Source of the DNA: Bryoerythrophyllum caledonicum
Lineage: Eukaryota > Streptophyta > Bryopsida > Pottiales > Pottiaceae
Assembly (NCBI GenBank): GCA_963971425.1
Contig: OZ020514.1
Span: 17,209,406 to 17,273,405 of the forward strand
Length of the DNA: 64,000 bases
Reading direction: 5' to 3'
Below, piece after piece: positions 22,721-34,474 of this stretch (positions are counted from its first letter, which is position 1; every line of letters starts with the position of its first letter). The translations under genes and the position numbers were made by a program. The notes under the pieces are model-generated. The model saw only the letters and a list, made by a program, of their open reading frames with translations, ran no database searches and was not told the origin of the DNA.

Positions 22721-25253
22721 CCTGTTGGTCAAGTTTTCTATAATAGTGTAAATCTCTTGCATCACCAGCAGCGTGATACTTACAATTCTGTAATGGCAAT
22801 GAGAACCTAGTCTCTTGGAGAGAGGACTCGCTCTTATGAAAGTTCATCTAGGATCCCTTCAACCATGGTTTCAACAAAATCATCATTTCTCCTCTCTGGC
22901 GAATCTATCAACTCTAATGCTGGAAACCGTTGTTGCTCCAGGAGTTGTGTTCAACGCTTCCCACGATTGAATATTAAGGTATTGAGGATGAGGATGTATT
23001 TTGGAACCTCCGTTCAATTTAAAAGGCATATGAAGCTAGATGTTCACGGACAGTTTCATGTGGACAATAACGGTAGAAATGTGGCAACCATTGAGGGCAT
23101 TGATGTGTGCGCAGCTGTCTGGCAGCACATCATGGGCCTCAGTGAAACCTCGTTCTATGAATATGCCAAGGATGCAGCGGCTGGTGTAGTCGTGCAACCG
23201 CATGGTAATACTGGGAAACGGAAACCTAGAAATCACACAGTAGTCGCTACCGCAACATTACGTGTCATCCTTAATAGGAATGCTGACCACATGTCCTACA
23301 AGTCCCACATCTTGCCTTTGGGTGAGACATCTGTGGCCAAAGTTCTTCGCGCAAATTTCAAGTGGAAAGATCAAATTCCTGCAATTGATGCCCATTTAGT
23401 TGATTGCGGGCTTTCCCAAATTTCCATTTCAAGGCTGAGTAAGATCAGGCAGGTCCATTTTTCCGATTACAATGCAAAACAACATGGGGATAACTTTGCA
23501 CATTGTTCAACGTGTAATAAGTACCATTCCCATCGGAGGTTGCAGCAGCCTAGAAGAGAAGCTGTGCTATTATGGCTGTGGAGGTTGAATCTCCATTTGG
23601 ATTCAACATGGGCTCATCGAGAGTTGTATTATTCCAACCGTTACCGCTTTCAAGAGTTGCCGGATGAATGTATTACGATTATGCACGACAAGATGGATCA
23701 CTCGAAGACTGCATCTCCTCTCCTCTCTCACAAGACGAAACATTTGGATGGTCTGATGAAGTTGCCCATCTCTATTATTGGAATGCTTGCACATGGTCAT
23801 GGCGATGTTCGTTATGCTCATTATGGCTTGGACATTTATCCACATGATGTCAACTATATAGTGGGCTCTTTTGCTAGATTGTTGCGAGATTTAGAACAAC
23901 CTCCAAAGACATCGTTCCGACAATTATTTTAGGATTCGGGGAGAACTGCATTGTTTCGAGCTATTTTGCAAGGAGCTTCAGATACTTGTGTCCCATTCCT
24001 CCGCGCCGCACTTAAGTCTCTAGCTACAACAAAACTTTTGTTGCCTACATTGCATGTGCAAATGGACAATGAGGTGAGTGACAACAAAAATAGATATGTA
24101 TTCTGCTTTTGCTCTCTTCTTGTTGCAAAGGGTATCTTCCAAGAGGTTTATGTTAATTTCATGCTTGTTGGCCACACACATGATGACATTGATGCATTAT
24201 TTGGTCAATGGAGTATGGCTTTGAAGGAGAGTTTTCCCACGATCCCTTTGCTTATAAGATCATTTATGGAGAACAAAAGTGTGCCAACAATCCCTCACTT
24301 GATTGAAGAAGTCCCGGACTTCAAGTCCTTTATTAGTGAAGGTATTGTAGGTGGAGACGAAGCATTGCAGGGCCACACAAAGGCTCACCAATTCAAATTC
24401 TTTATTGACTCCAATGGATGTCCCATGATGAAATACAAGATTCTTTTTCATCAAGATGATTGGCTTCCTAGAGAAGGGGGTGGGATCAAATTGTAGAAGG
24501 AGGATTCAAATGGGAGGTCTTTGTGGCCACGTGGAGAACCACCTTCATTGCAGCCACATGCAATGCGCAATCTTTCTGAAGTGATTAAAGGTCTTTCTGG
24601 ATTCATTTCATATTGGGAGCGTCAAGCACGTGAGGATCATACAGGTGAATATTGAAGGCGATATGAGCCTTTGAGCTACTATTGGCGGACAGTGAGAGAG
24701 TCACTTAGTCTACCAATGGACTTGCCTACCTTTCTACAGGATGCTTTTGGGCCTTCTAGTTGTATTGATCAGACAATGGAGGACCAATTCACTAGTATGG
24801 GCGCTGTTCGTGAGGAGCATGATGAGGATGACCACTTTGTTGGGCAGAGTCGAGATAGGCCAGCCCCTTCTTTTCGGATTAATCGAGACATTTACTCAGG
24901 CTATTTTGTTGCATTAAGACCCTGTGATGGAAATGAACGTCCTGTTTGGATTGCACAAGCTCTCTCGGGCCCTAATTCGGATCTGGAAAGGCCTAATTCT
25001 ATCAAAATATAGTACTTCCGGCCCACTTCACGCGATGCAAATGTCCAAAGATGCTATAATGGATGGGCCTCTTCCAACGGTCTACAATGGACAATTGATG
25101 ACGAGCAACTTCCGCAATGGGAGGATACGGGATCTCTGTTGACTGCATGGAAGTCTAGAAGTAGGAGTGAATTTCTTGTTGTGAAGATACCTAGAAATCA
25201 AGTTCAAATCATTCAAGATTGTTTGATCAGGGATGCCGAGCTGTCTTCTTCGT
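22721..25253 (+). pseudogene. Transposase T of element 1 (DUF7869-like)
   Basis: A single frame continues from 22,721 to a terminal TAA near 25,253, with five internal stops (TAG at about 22,806, 23,930, 24,494 and 25,010; TGA at about 24,654) and no frameshift. The order is: Cys cluster (NRCCSRSCVQRF), a region with DVCAAVWQHIMGLS, FSDYNAKQHGDNFAHC, then TIMHDKMDHSKTASP, LHVQMDNEVSDNKNRYVF and GHTHDDIDALFG. The C-terminal domain has GYFVALRPCDGNERPVWIA and VVKIPRNQVQ. These match the plant family I know as DUF7869, with three acidic sites (MDHSK, MDNxxxDNKN, GHTHDDID) like a DDE-type transposase. Element 3 holds a homologue. It is interrupted upstream by LTR-type unit a and is followed by family-1 palindromes. 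Confidence 0.7.
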
Positions 25254-25330
25254 AATGGTTTTTCAGTACAAAGATGTTGCTCTTATACTAGTATCCAAGA
25301 ATGTGTGCATAAGATCGAAATATGTTGGCA

Positions 25331-25724
25331 TGATTTAAGCTCGAATCGAGCTAAAAGTGTACACCCATTTCTTGTGGAGATTAATACATTTTAGAATTTT
25401 GATATTTTTGTTATTTGCTATGCTGAATGGTTTATCGCATAGGAATTGCTTGGGCACATTCAACTCGACTCGAGGTGAATGTGTATGGCTTTCTTTTTGG
25501 AGAGAAATGAATGTTGGGCTTGATGATTTGCCTTTTGATATTTGCTATTCTGAATGTATTATCGCATAGGAATTATTGGGGCACTTTCAGCTCGACTCGA
25601 GCTGATAGTTTGCTTCAATTCGATAAATGCATTTTCCTGCCTTGACATTTGATCTTTCGTTTTTGAATGATATTTGGAGTTGTAAGTGTTGCTTGCTTTT
25701 AGCTTGACTGAAGCTAAAAATGTA
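25331..25724. repeat. Four family-1 palindromes downstream of T
   Basis: Degenerate copies start near 25,331, 25,453, 25,580 and 25,692, with centres GAATC, GACTC, GACTC and GACTG. The second and third lie in a 127-bp tandem duplication that also copies flanking sequence (ATCGCATAGGAATT). They mark the right side of element 1. Bases 25,725-25,919 hold nothing else I can name. Confidence 0.75.
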
Positions 25725-25919
25725 CTTCAATTTCTTTCTAGCCTGATTTTAAATTGAAAATAATTCCGCACCTCCCATTTTAGTGGACACCAAACTCGAA
25801 GATAGTATTCAAAGGTTACTATGCAAATCACTAAACATTTGCATATTTAGGTTAGCTCAAGCTTTTCATATTATTTTGGAAGGCTCCTAATCTCTCAATA
25901 TAATGAATATGGTGTTCTA

Positions 25920-27235
25920 CGAGTAGGAGTTGTAGGAAGAAAAGTGGGATCACTCGGTAGTTAGGGTCTTTAGTCAGCTAGGTTTAGTAGCAATTAACGA
26001 TGGGGCTCAAGGTTGCACCCGGCTACCAAACCCTAGGCTAAATTTTTTTATAAATTGGCATACTAAATAGGAGCGGAAAAATTAGATCTCAGATCCATAA
26101 ATTTTGGTTATGAGATTTGAAATCCGAATTTTCAGGGATAAGATCTTTTTACTTTTGAGATAAGATTTATCGGATTTCCAGCGGATAAGGTAGGCTTTTA
26201 GATTCAGGATTTTGTTAGTACTTAATAGATAAGTTTTAGACAACTCATCATCATGTTTTCTCTGATGAAGATTATTTTCTATCTATCACGTTTTCTCTTT
26301 TTCAATTTGTGGTGATTAAGGTTTCTTTCCTATGAGGAAGCGGATCCATTATGGTTGGGGTATTGTGATTTAAGTTCTTATGTGTTGAGTGTAATAAAGG
26401 TTGTACTTGGAACAACCGGTTAGGGCTTGCATTGGGATATCGCAAAGAAGAGCTAGAGGAAAGATTAGGTATACACTTGACATTCTGCAGGGACCGGAAG
26501 TAGCCAGAAAGGGGAAAGAGACGTACTGTAGGGCCTGGTAGTTCCTAGGGCACAAAATATCCGTGTGAACCCAAATTTTGGTTGAGGCCAGAATTTCCCC
26601 TTACGATAGGAAAAAAGCCCGGTGCGTACATCTAGAAGGAAGTTTACTTATAAATTGCAACACTTATTGAGTAGAACCACTATAGTACCAACCGGAATGT
26701 CGATGTAGTCCGGATCGACCTTTGTGTGACCGCATCTGGATGGCCATCTGGATGATGTGAGAAGGTGGGTCAGGCCGCAACAATCATCCACCGGTTAGCG
26801 GAGTAGAGAGAGTGGGTGTCCAGCCACTATAAATTTTGGGGCAGTGGGTGTCTAGCCACTTAAAGTCACAAGATAGTGGGAAATCCGGCCACTTATTCAA
26901 AACATGAACAGTGGCCTTCCGGTCACTGGTTTAAACCATCCGGAAGACTCTCTGAGGAGAAACATAGATAAATCAAACCACCGTCCGGCTATCCGGAAAC
27001 CAGTTCCGGAAGCTGTATGTAAGAACTCTGGAATGTGAAAGGATCCAAATAGTAGATCAAAAGGATGAATAGGAAAGCTAACCTGTGGAGTAGTGTTTGG
27101 TAGTTAGTTACTTTTTACCTATCAATTAGGAAAGAAACAATAGGTCTCTGTGGGAACGAACTTAGAGCGGACACTTTGGATACATTTAGCTACAACTAAG
27201 TACTATCCAGAGGAATACATACTCTACAACTCGCA
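25920..27235 (+). mobile_element. 3' part of an LTR-type unit (family B)
   Basis: The sequence is the reverse complement, with many changes, of 29,260-30,540. Shared blocks include GCTCAAGGTTGCACCCGGCT, AAAGATCTTATC (complement) and TAACCGG-rich stretches with repeated AGTGG(G)TGTCTAGCCACT. Near the end is GGTCTCTGTGGGAACGAAC, as in the other LTR-type units. The 5' gag-like part present at 30.5-33.0 kb is missing. It ends near ACAACTCGCAACA. Confidence 0.6.
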
Positions 27236-27239
27236 ACAC

Positions 27240-28324
27240 GTATGTTGATTAAAATGCTGCAGATGCATCTAAGTTACCTCGTACACCTGTTTCACAATCA
27301 AGCATTTATCCCTCCGTTGAACCAAAGGTACTCTCTTGGAGGGCAAAACAGAAAATGTCTACGCATGAAAGGATGCGGAATATTCACCGAAAGAGTACAC
27401 AACAATTTTTTTGAAGTGTGGCAATACAATATTATCTTTGGTGGTATGAAACAAACGTGGTGCAATTCTGACAAAAGTACTTAGAGAAGAGAGAACCTGG
27501 AATCACAAGCATACACGCCCACCACCAATCACAATTTGAGCGCGCTTTAGAGAGTATTGACTTGTACAATGACGCACACACCATGAACCAGTATGCCTCA
27601 TTCATGAAGAAAATGATCACTCAATGCACGAGTAATGCATCGCATGTATTTGATTGCGAGGTGACAAAACCACAAGGAGGCCAACATTTGCCTCAAGACT
27701 TGGAACTCCGCAAGTTCCTCGAGGGTGCAAAGACTTCATTTGGTAGGTTTTAAGCCTCTGGTACAAGAGGCATGCCTTAGAATGAACAAGCAATAAAGTC
27801 GGCCATGGAGATGCATATGTAGCACAACTTGCAATTCCTTCGAGAAGATGTCGGTTCTATGGGCTCTTTGAAAATGACACCATGGATTCAGAAGATGCGC
27901 ATTATAGGTGTAAGAGCAATTTTGGCATACATGGAATTTGTCGTAAATATACCAATGATATCCTATCCAAAAGAGAAATTTAGACAACGGTCTCATAGAG
28001 CTATGATAGGTCATGTTGCAAACCCAGGAGTTATGAACTTTTGGGCGGTGAATACAATAAATAAAGAAGTGTACAGATTGTGATGGAGAAATCGAAGCAT
28101 GGTTCATTTCAAAATTGTTAATTCAACGGCGATTCTAGCGGCTTTAAGCAACCCAATCCTTTCAGCTCCACACATTTCACCAGAGGACATTGCAGAGATC
28201 TTAGCCTTTTGAAGGAATAGGGCGAGACTTGCTTGGGCTTTGATGTACACCATGGCCCAAGTCCACAAGGCAAATGTCATTCTCAATCACACCGCTCCCA
28301 CAAATGTGCTTTTCCACCTCAATT
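27240..28324 (+). pseudogene. Kinase-like transposon-associated pseudogene
   Basis: Open pieces in several frames fit one decayed gene: SWRAKQKMSTHERMRNIHR, then QSQFERALESIDLYNDAH, then LAYMEFVVNIPMISYPKEKF, then SPEDIAEILAF and LAWALMYTMAQVHK. The last part, with VHKANVILNHTAPTNVLFHL, follows the layout of a protein kinase catalytic loop (H-x-D-x3-P-x-N-V-L), with NHTAPTN in place of the usual HRDIKPEN. The Asp is therefore lost or was never there. The gene sits between an LTR fragment and a Copia LTR. Family and function are uncertain. Confidence 0.3.
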
Positions 28325-28325
28325 G

Positions 28326-28585
28326 AGGTTCGAAAGAGCTAGGGAAAGGATTGCACAAGCAAATGAAATACACAAGGTGTTACAAACAATGATTGGAGTA
28401 AGATATGGCCTTCTTTCAAAGGCCTTCACTTAGAGTACCAATTGGTAACAATCTTTGCCAATATATATGGGACTACTTTAAATTCCTTTCACCTCTCTCC
28501 ATTTTCTCTCCTTTACTTTCCCTTCAAAATCTACCTCAACTAATTACAATTTCTTAATAACTATGAGCAACTCTAATCTCTAACA
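28326..28585 (-). mobile_element. Copia LTR (element A, minus strand)
   Basis: Starting at 28,585 on the minus strand it reads TGTTAGAGATTAGAGTTGC and aligns closely with 42,780-43,040 on the plus strand. A purine-rich tract (CAAAGTAGGAG) precedes it, as expected for a 3' LTR next to pol. The far end is approximate. Confidence 0.65.
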
Positions 28586-28639
28586 CTCCTACTTTGCAAG
28601 TAGTTACCTTTTTGTAATTCCATCGCCTTTGGTAACCTT

Positions 28640-29259
28640 TGATGCTACTCTTTTGCAAGTGCTTTTGTCAACACATCCGCCACCATGTCTTCCGTTGGAC
28701 AATACTTCAAGCATATCTGGCCACTCTCCAACTTCTCACAAATGAAGTGATGTTGCACATCAATGTGCTTCGTGCATGAGTGGTCTGTGGGGTTCTTTGC
28801 AAGAGCTATGCACCCTTGGTTGTCACACATGATGGTCATTGCTCCTTGAATAAATCCCACACCCACTCAAAGCTTGCAAAGCCAAATGGCCTCCTATATA
28901 CTTTTGCTAGTTGCCATGCACTCCGCCTTCGTCGTGGACGAGGCAATGGTTGGTTGCCTCTTGCAATTCCAACTCCAACAAAGAATACATACCCTGCTAT
29001 TGAACAATGTTCGTTCACATTTTTGGCCCACTCCGCATTGCATTACCCCCTCACAGCAATGTCCTCACCACCAAGGCCCAATTTGTGGTCTATAGGACCT
29101 TGCAAGTATCGCATGATGCGCTTCACGGCACTCCAATATGTCATACCAATCCTAGACATGAATTGGCTCACCATGCTCACAACAAATGCAAGGTCGGGCC
29201 GTGTGCCTACCATGGCATACATCAATGACCCAACTCCACTCTTGTATGGCACATGTCGT
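28640..29259 (-). pseudogene. Ty1/Copia pol, RT end and RNase H (element A, 3' part)
   Basis: The frame from 29,252 carries KSGVGSLMYAMVGTRPDLAF, FMSRIGMTYWSAVKRIMRYL and a degraded RNase H start (GYVFFVGVGIARG). A second piece (TIMCDNQGCIALAKNP, then HIDVQHHFICEKLESGQI) is in another frame and ends with DMVADVLTKALAKE. These are standard Copia blocks for the reverse transcriptase end and RNase H. The frames between 28,850 and 29,040 do not join. It is the continuation of 32,977-33,337, from which it is separated by a 3.7 kb LTR-type unit. Confidence 0.85.
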
Positions 29260-32200
29260 GGTTACTAGAGTAGGTATTCCTTCGAATAGCAATAAATTGT
29301 AGCTAAATGTACCCAAGGTATCCGTTCTAAATTTGTACCCCCAAAGACCTATTGTTCCTTTCCTAACCGATAGGTATAAACTATCTAATTACCAAACACT
29401 ACTCTCTTGGTTAGCTTTCCTATTCATCCCTTAATCTACCATCCAAATCCTTCCGGATTCCGAAGGTCTCACAATAGTTTCCGGATCCTTTCGGATCTCG
29501 GATAACGTCTTACGGATTTAGTTTTGGAGATTTTAAACTAGTGGTCGGGTCCCACTGATCCTATTTTGTATGAGTGGCCGGATGCCCCACTGTCTTGTGA
29601 CTAAAAGTGGCTAGACACCCACTGCCTTGTAACTTGTAGTGGCTAGACATCCACTCTTCTACTCCGCTAACCAATGAATAGTTGTTACAGCTTGACCTAC
29701 ATTCTCACATCATCCGGATGGCCATCTAGATGCGGTCACACAGAGGTTGATCCGGACTGCAATGACATTCCGATTGGTACTACAATGGTTCTACTGAATG
29801 AGTGTTACTCTTTTGTAAGTAAACTTACTTCTAGACATACACATCAGGCTTTTTCCTATCGTAAGGGGAAATTCCGGCCTCAACCAAAAACAGAGTTCAC
29901 ACCGGTATTCCGTGCCCTAGGAACTACCAGGCCCACCCCTGCAATATATTCCTTCTTCCCTCCTGCCTACTTTTGGTCCCTGCAGACAACCAGATCTCTA
30001 CCTAACCTCTCCTACAGCACTTCCGGGCGGTCTCCTAATGCAAGCCCTAACCGATCGTTCCAAGTACAACCTTTATTACACTCAACACATAAGAACTTAA
30101 ATCACAATACCCCAACCACAATGGATCCGCTTTTTCACAGGAAAAAAACCTTAATCACCACAAATTGAAGAAGAGAAAACGTGATAGATAGAAAATACTC
30201 TTCATGAGAGAAAACAAAATGATGAGTGGACTAAAACTTATCTATTAAGTACTAACTAAATCCTGAATCTAAAAGCCTACCTTATCCGGTGGAAATCCGG
30301 GAAATCTTATCTCAAAAGTAAAAAGATCTTATCCCTGAAAATCCGTATTTCAAATCTCGGATCCATAATTTATGGATCTGAGATCCGGTTTGTCTGCTTC
30401 TAACTAATAAACCAGTTTAGGGTATTCTTTGGCCTACGCTTTGGTAGCCGGGTGCAACCTTGAGCCCCATTGTTAATTGCTACTAAACCTAGCTGACTAA
30501 AGACCGTAACTATGGAGTAACCTGGTTCTTCTTCCTAAGACTCTTACTTCTACTAAATTACCTCTATAGCGGCTGCACTGGCCTGTGGCTGCTCCGGAGT
30601 GGACGCTGGCCGCTCCGGCGTAGACTTGGGCTCCTTGTCCTTTTGTCTGGAAGGGGATTCCGGATCCTCCGCTGTTGATGTGCCGGTCTGGGGTGATGGT
30701 GACCGGACTCGAAGGTTGGGTAGGTCTCAGAAACTTCCGCTGGGGCTGACATCCATATCAGTCGCCGCTTGGCTGCGAAGGAGAAGGGTCGCCCGTAGTT
30801 GAACCGAAGAAGGAGACTCTGACGGAATCTGGAAGAATAGAGGGGTTTCCTGTGAGAGGCCTTCCGTCATGACACTCTGCCACTTCTAGAGGGTCTCTGT
30901 GCTTGGGAAGGGCACCCCGCTCCAGCTCATCGGAGAAGCTAAATATGGAGGCCCAATGAGGTCATTGAAACCTCCGGCCAACGTCTGTGGTGTTTCGGCT
31001 GCAGGTTCGGGTGGAGTTCTAGATGGCTCGACTCTAGTCGGTGTCGCAAGTGTTGCCTCCGGAACTGGAACCTCGAGTGTCTTTGGAGTTGCAGAGGTCA
31101 GGTTCTTCACCAGCTCCACCATCTTGCTCCAAGTCTCCTCCATCTTCCGGTTGTGGTGTAGGAGAAACCGGATGATCTTCCCCCTGTTGAGTTTGTCATC
31201 CTTCTCCTGGCTACTGTGTAGAGGAGAGCCCGGTTGATGGTATCTATCGAAAAGTTGAGGACTTCGCAAACTTCGTCAAGGCCTGAGCGGGCATCCCCTT
31301 GAGCATCTTTCGCCTTCTCCACGCGCTTCCACAGCCGGACATTGGTCTGGATGAGGGTGGTTTGTTGCTGCTTGAGCTGCTGGATTAAGACTTCCTCGGC
31401 CTTCAACTACTAGAGTCGTAGGATGAGATCCAGGGAGTCGTTTGTCTCCACCTCTTCCATGATAGCCATGATCATGGCTGTCCTCTCCTTGATCTCACCT
31501 TCTTAGATCCTTACCCGCCAGACTACATGGTGACAGAGCTACGCAACGTCCTCTAGAATGGTGTCGGTCAGTGTCGGGGCAAAAGTTGGCTATGGCTCTT
31601 CTCCAGAGTTGTAGGGTTCGGCTCTTTGTTCTCTCGACGGTGGTACCTCGGTCAGGCTCTGGGTCTCCATCTCCTCCAGAGGCTAGCTCGGACCTGCGGG
31701 TTCCGGAGTCTTCTGAATTGATCTGCTCCGCTTCTGGAATCTCTTGGTGATGAGCGGGGATGATGATGTCTGCAACTTCAAGTCCTCCAAGGCCTCCTTC
31801 TCTTTGTCTTTCTTCCACCCACCATGAGACTGGATGCTCAGTAGTTTGTCGAACTCGTCCTGTTCTTCCGGACTCAACATCTTCTTTTTGGCGTACAAGT
31901 GCGCCACGTAAGTTGAGAGAGGTGTTGCGAGGGGCCTTGGAAAGATTCTTGACTATCCGGTGAATCTGGTCTCCCATCAGGTTTGCCCAGTCCATTGTGT
32001 GCTTTCCTCTCATCGATCCCATGATCAAACTAGGTAACTTCGCCACTACCTTCTTTGGTTTCTCCGGATGGAAGATGGGGTTTAGGTAGGCGACGACTAA
32101 TCTGGCGTCCGGATCCGTAAGGTCGCTGAGGACATACCCGTCCTTAGGGTTGGCCTTCTATAGTAACTCCCCCTTCAATAGGTCGTTGTTGCGCTCCGCC

Positions 32201-32976
32201 ACCTTGACTACGTTCTGACGGAAGCCGTAAGTGTCCCTCTAGACCGCTGCAGTCCATTCTTCTAGATGCGCTTGGATGCGTCATTCGTAATGGTTCGGCG
32301 GCTTTCCCACGAGCTTTGTCACCATCGCCTCATTGAGGAATGCCCATGGCGCCCCGAGAAGTCCGTTGCAGCCTATCAGCTCTAAAAAAACTCTAAAATC
32401 CCAAACTCCTCTTCTGAAGTTGGCCACTCCGGCGCCACCTTCTGCAGCAGTAGGTTTCCGGCGGCCGGAGTCTTGCCCATCTTTCCGGCCATCCGACCCC
32501 ACCTCTCGGTGTCCTTGCGCCTCGCAATCGTTTCCGAAACCCTACACGCACTGACCTCATAAAGTCCCTCATTTCTAGACTATTTTCGTACTAGAGGATC
32601 AGAAGACACAAGGCGTAGAGAAGTAGTAGAGAGCAGAGAGTGCAGGAAACGACGAACAAGAATGATGGCGTCCTCCGCTGGCAGACACGTTATATATTCC
32701 CCACAATGTACGGATACCGTTGGGGTCATGATGACAATACCGGATCCGGATATCATCTTATCCAAGACAACCGGTTCCAGATTCCACCATACTTCGATTT
32801 CCGGACCTCCGGAAGAGTACCGGAACTGTTATTTTAAAGATGCCAGTTTAGCAGTGAAACCTTATTTCTACCGAGGACCTATTTATGTTAGTAAAACCAA
32901 GCTTACTGCCTATTTTTATTTTTTTCTCCCATTTCTTTCCGGATTTAGTGCTAGTGTTTGGAAGCGAGTGGGAACG
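29260..32976 (-). mobile_element. LTR-type unit b (3.7 kb), nested in Copia element A
   Basis: The Copia frame breaks exactly here: comparison with the copy at 42,110 shows that the flanks (TATGGCAC on the left, GCCTTCC on the right) were contiguous. In element orientation the unit begins GTTCCCACT near 32,976 and ends CCACGACA near 29,260. An AT-rich leader with a TATA-like string (ATATATAAC, near 32,690) precedes a gag-like gene, followed by 1.3 kb of LTR-type sequence. The target duplication is not clean; a few bases seem lost on the right. It shares its start (TTCCCAC) with the unit at 62,946. Confidence 0.7.
30552..32540 (-). pseudogene. Gag-like protein of LTR-type unit b
   Basis: The N-terminal piece (32,540-32,281) has ELIGCNGLLGAPW and TKLVGKPPNHYE, parallel to FLDNIGCSGLMTAPW and TELIGTSNNQYN at 63.6 kb. 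Downstream pieces read VVAYLNPIFHPEKPKKVVAK and MDWANLMGDQIHRIVKN, then an acidic linker, a coiled coil (31,406-31,110, QQLKQQQTTLIQ) and a Pro/Thr-rich end. At least one frameshift (about 31,910) and several stops break it. It matches the proteins in units a and c, so it is a real conserved protein of this retroelement group, probably capsid-like. Confidence 0.5.
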
Positions 32977-33337
32977 CCTTCCATCTCACCTTGAATTGCG
33001 TCAAACTCTTCCTTCAAAAGCTTCAACAACTTAACATTCTCATCATGAGGGATACCAATGGACTTGCACTCCTCCATGTTGAAGCGTTTGAGCACCTTTT
33101 CAACATACTTCTTTTGACTCATGGTAATAGTGCGTGCCTTGCGATCTCTCACAAATTCTACACCAAGACAATACTTTAATTCATCAAGATTGTTCATCTC
33201 AAACTCCGTGTTGAGCTTAACTTTAAACCACGCCAACTTAGCCAAAAGGCTAGCCAAGATGATCAAGTCATCCACATAGATGAAGACTATCAACAAGTAC
33301 TCACTCATTTGCTTAATGTACAGGGATTGGTTCACGT
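32977..33337 (-). pseudogene. Ty1/Copia reverse transcriptase (element A, 5' part)
   Basis: The frame starts near 33,337 with LYIKQMSEYLLIVFIYVDDL. It includes the catalytic YVDD box and continues through DELKYCLGVEFVRDRKA and KYVEKVLKRFNMEECKS to GEMEGVP, where unit b is inserted. The upstream part of RT is absent. At about 33,340 the strand of Copia coding flips, giving a head-to-head junction with a plus-strand fragment. Confidence 0.85.
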
Positions 33338-33349
33338 CGAAGCAAAATG

Positions 33350-33900
33350 GAGTGGCCCATTGGTATCCCTCATGATGTGGTTATCAAGTTGTTGAAGCTT
33401 TCGGAGGAAATTCAAGGACGCTTAAACATAGACAAATGCAAGCCCATTGGAAACCCGCTTCATAAGAATGTCAAACTATTGAAGCTCTCCAAAGAAGACT
33501 TTGACGCCATTCTAGATGTGATGGAAGACGTGCCATGCAATGGTGGAGTTTGGGCCTTGATGTGTATTAGGGTAGCAACGCGGCTTGACCTTGCATCCGC
33601 GGTGAGCATGGTACACCAATTCATGTCTAGGGCAAATCCTTCACATTAGAGTATTGTGAAGCGCATCATGCGGTACTTGCAAGGTACCAAGGACCACAAA
33701 ATGTGACTTGCAAGTAAAGGCATTGCTTTAAGAGGGTACTATGATGCGGATTGGGCAAGAGATGCAAACAAGCGTCGTTCAACAACGTTGTATGTATTCT
33801 TTTCGAGGCGTTGCTCTAAAAGGTTTAGGATCAAGGACGTTCTCCATGTGCCCAAGTTGCAAGCAAACTTGCTCTCAGTGAGCAAATTTGTGACAAGGGT
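33350..33900 (+). pseudogene. Copia RT/RNase H fragment fused to a protease-region fragment
   Basis: Plus-strand blocks PIGIPHDVVIKLLKLSEE, PIGNPLHKNVKLLKLSKEDF, VATRLDLASAVSMVHQFMSR and RGYYDADWARDANKRRSTT are Copia RT end and RNase H start. The PIG-P-H/N-V-K-LLKLS block occurs twice, so there is an internal duplication. At about 33,800 the sequence jumps to a normally upstream region, KDVLHVPKLQANLLSVSKFV, which follows the Copia protease. The order RNase H then protease is the reverse of normal and shows two different insertions joined. Confidence 0.7.
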
Positions 33901-34474
33901 AAAAGCAAGCTACACCGGTATAAAAAACGTGCCACAAGTTGTTTTTGTAGGAGTAACACACATTCTTTTGTCTACCAAACAAGATGTACCTTTGTTTTCA
34001 GATTTTTGATGATGGAATGTTGTTCCCAACTTGAATGGCATTAAACAAATGCTAAAAATTTGGTTAGTCGATCAATGATTTCATCTGTATGACTGAATTT
34101 GTGGGAGAAATATACTTGTCACAAAATACTAGATTAGTACAAATATATTGTTTTTGAGTGATTTGTGATACGTATGATAATGAAAATTTGCATGCACATT
34201 GATAGCGTGACGTGAATCGACTATTCAATAAAAAAATCAAATTTTCAAATCCAATTGGTAGAAAACATGCCGATCGTACATGGTTCAAAATGACTAAGGA
34301 TTGGGTCGTTTCTTTAATGGATTTTTGTCAAAAATAGTGCTTCATATATAACCCTAGGTCGGCATATGGTGGCTTTCTTTTTAAAAAGTTTTTTTATATC
34401 TTTTTTTTGAAAGTTCAATTTAAAATATACTAAATATATACCATGGTCTTTGCCCAAAATAGGGTGGGTGTAGC
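33901..34474. other. AT-rich insertion within Copia remnants
   Basis: About 570 bases of AT-rich sequence separate the protease-side fragment from the integrase region of the same kind of element. I see no coding, terminal repeats or palindromes. Confidence 0.35.
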
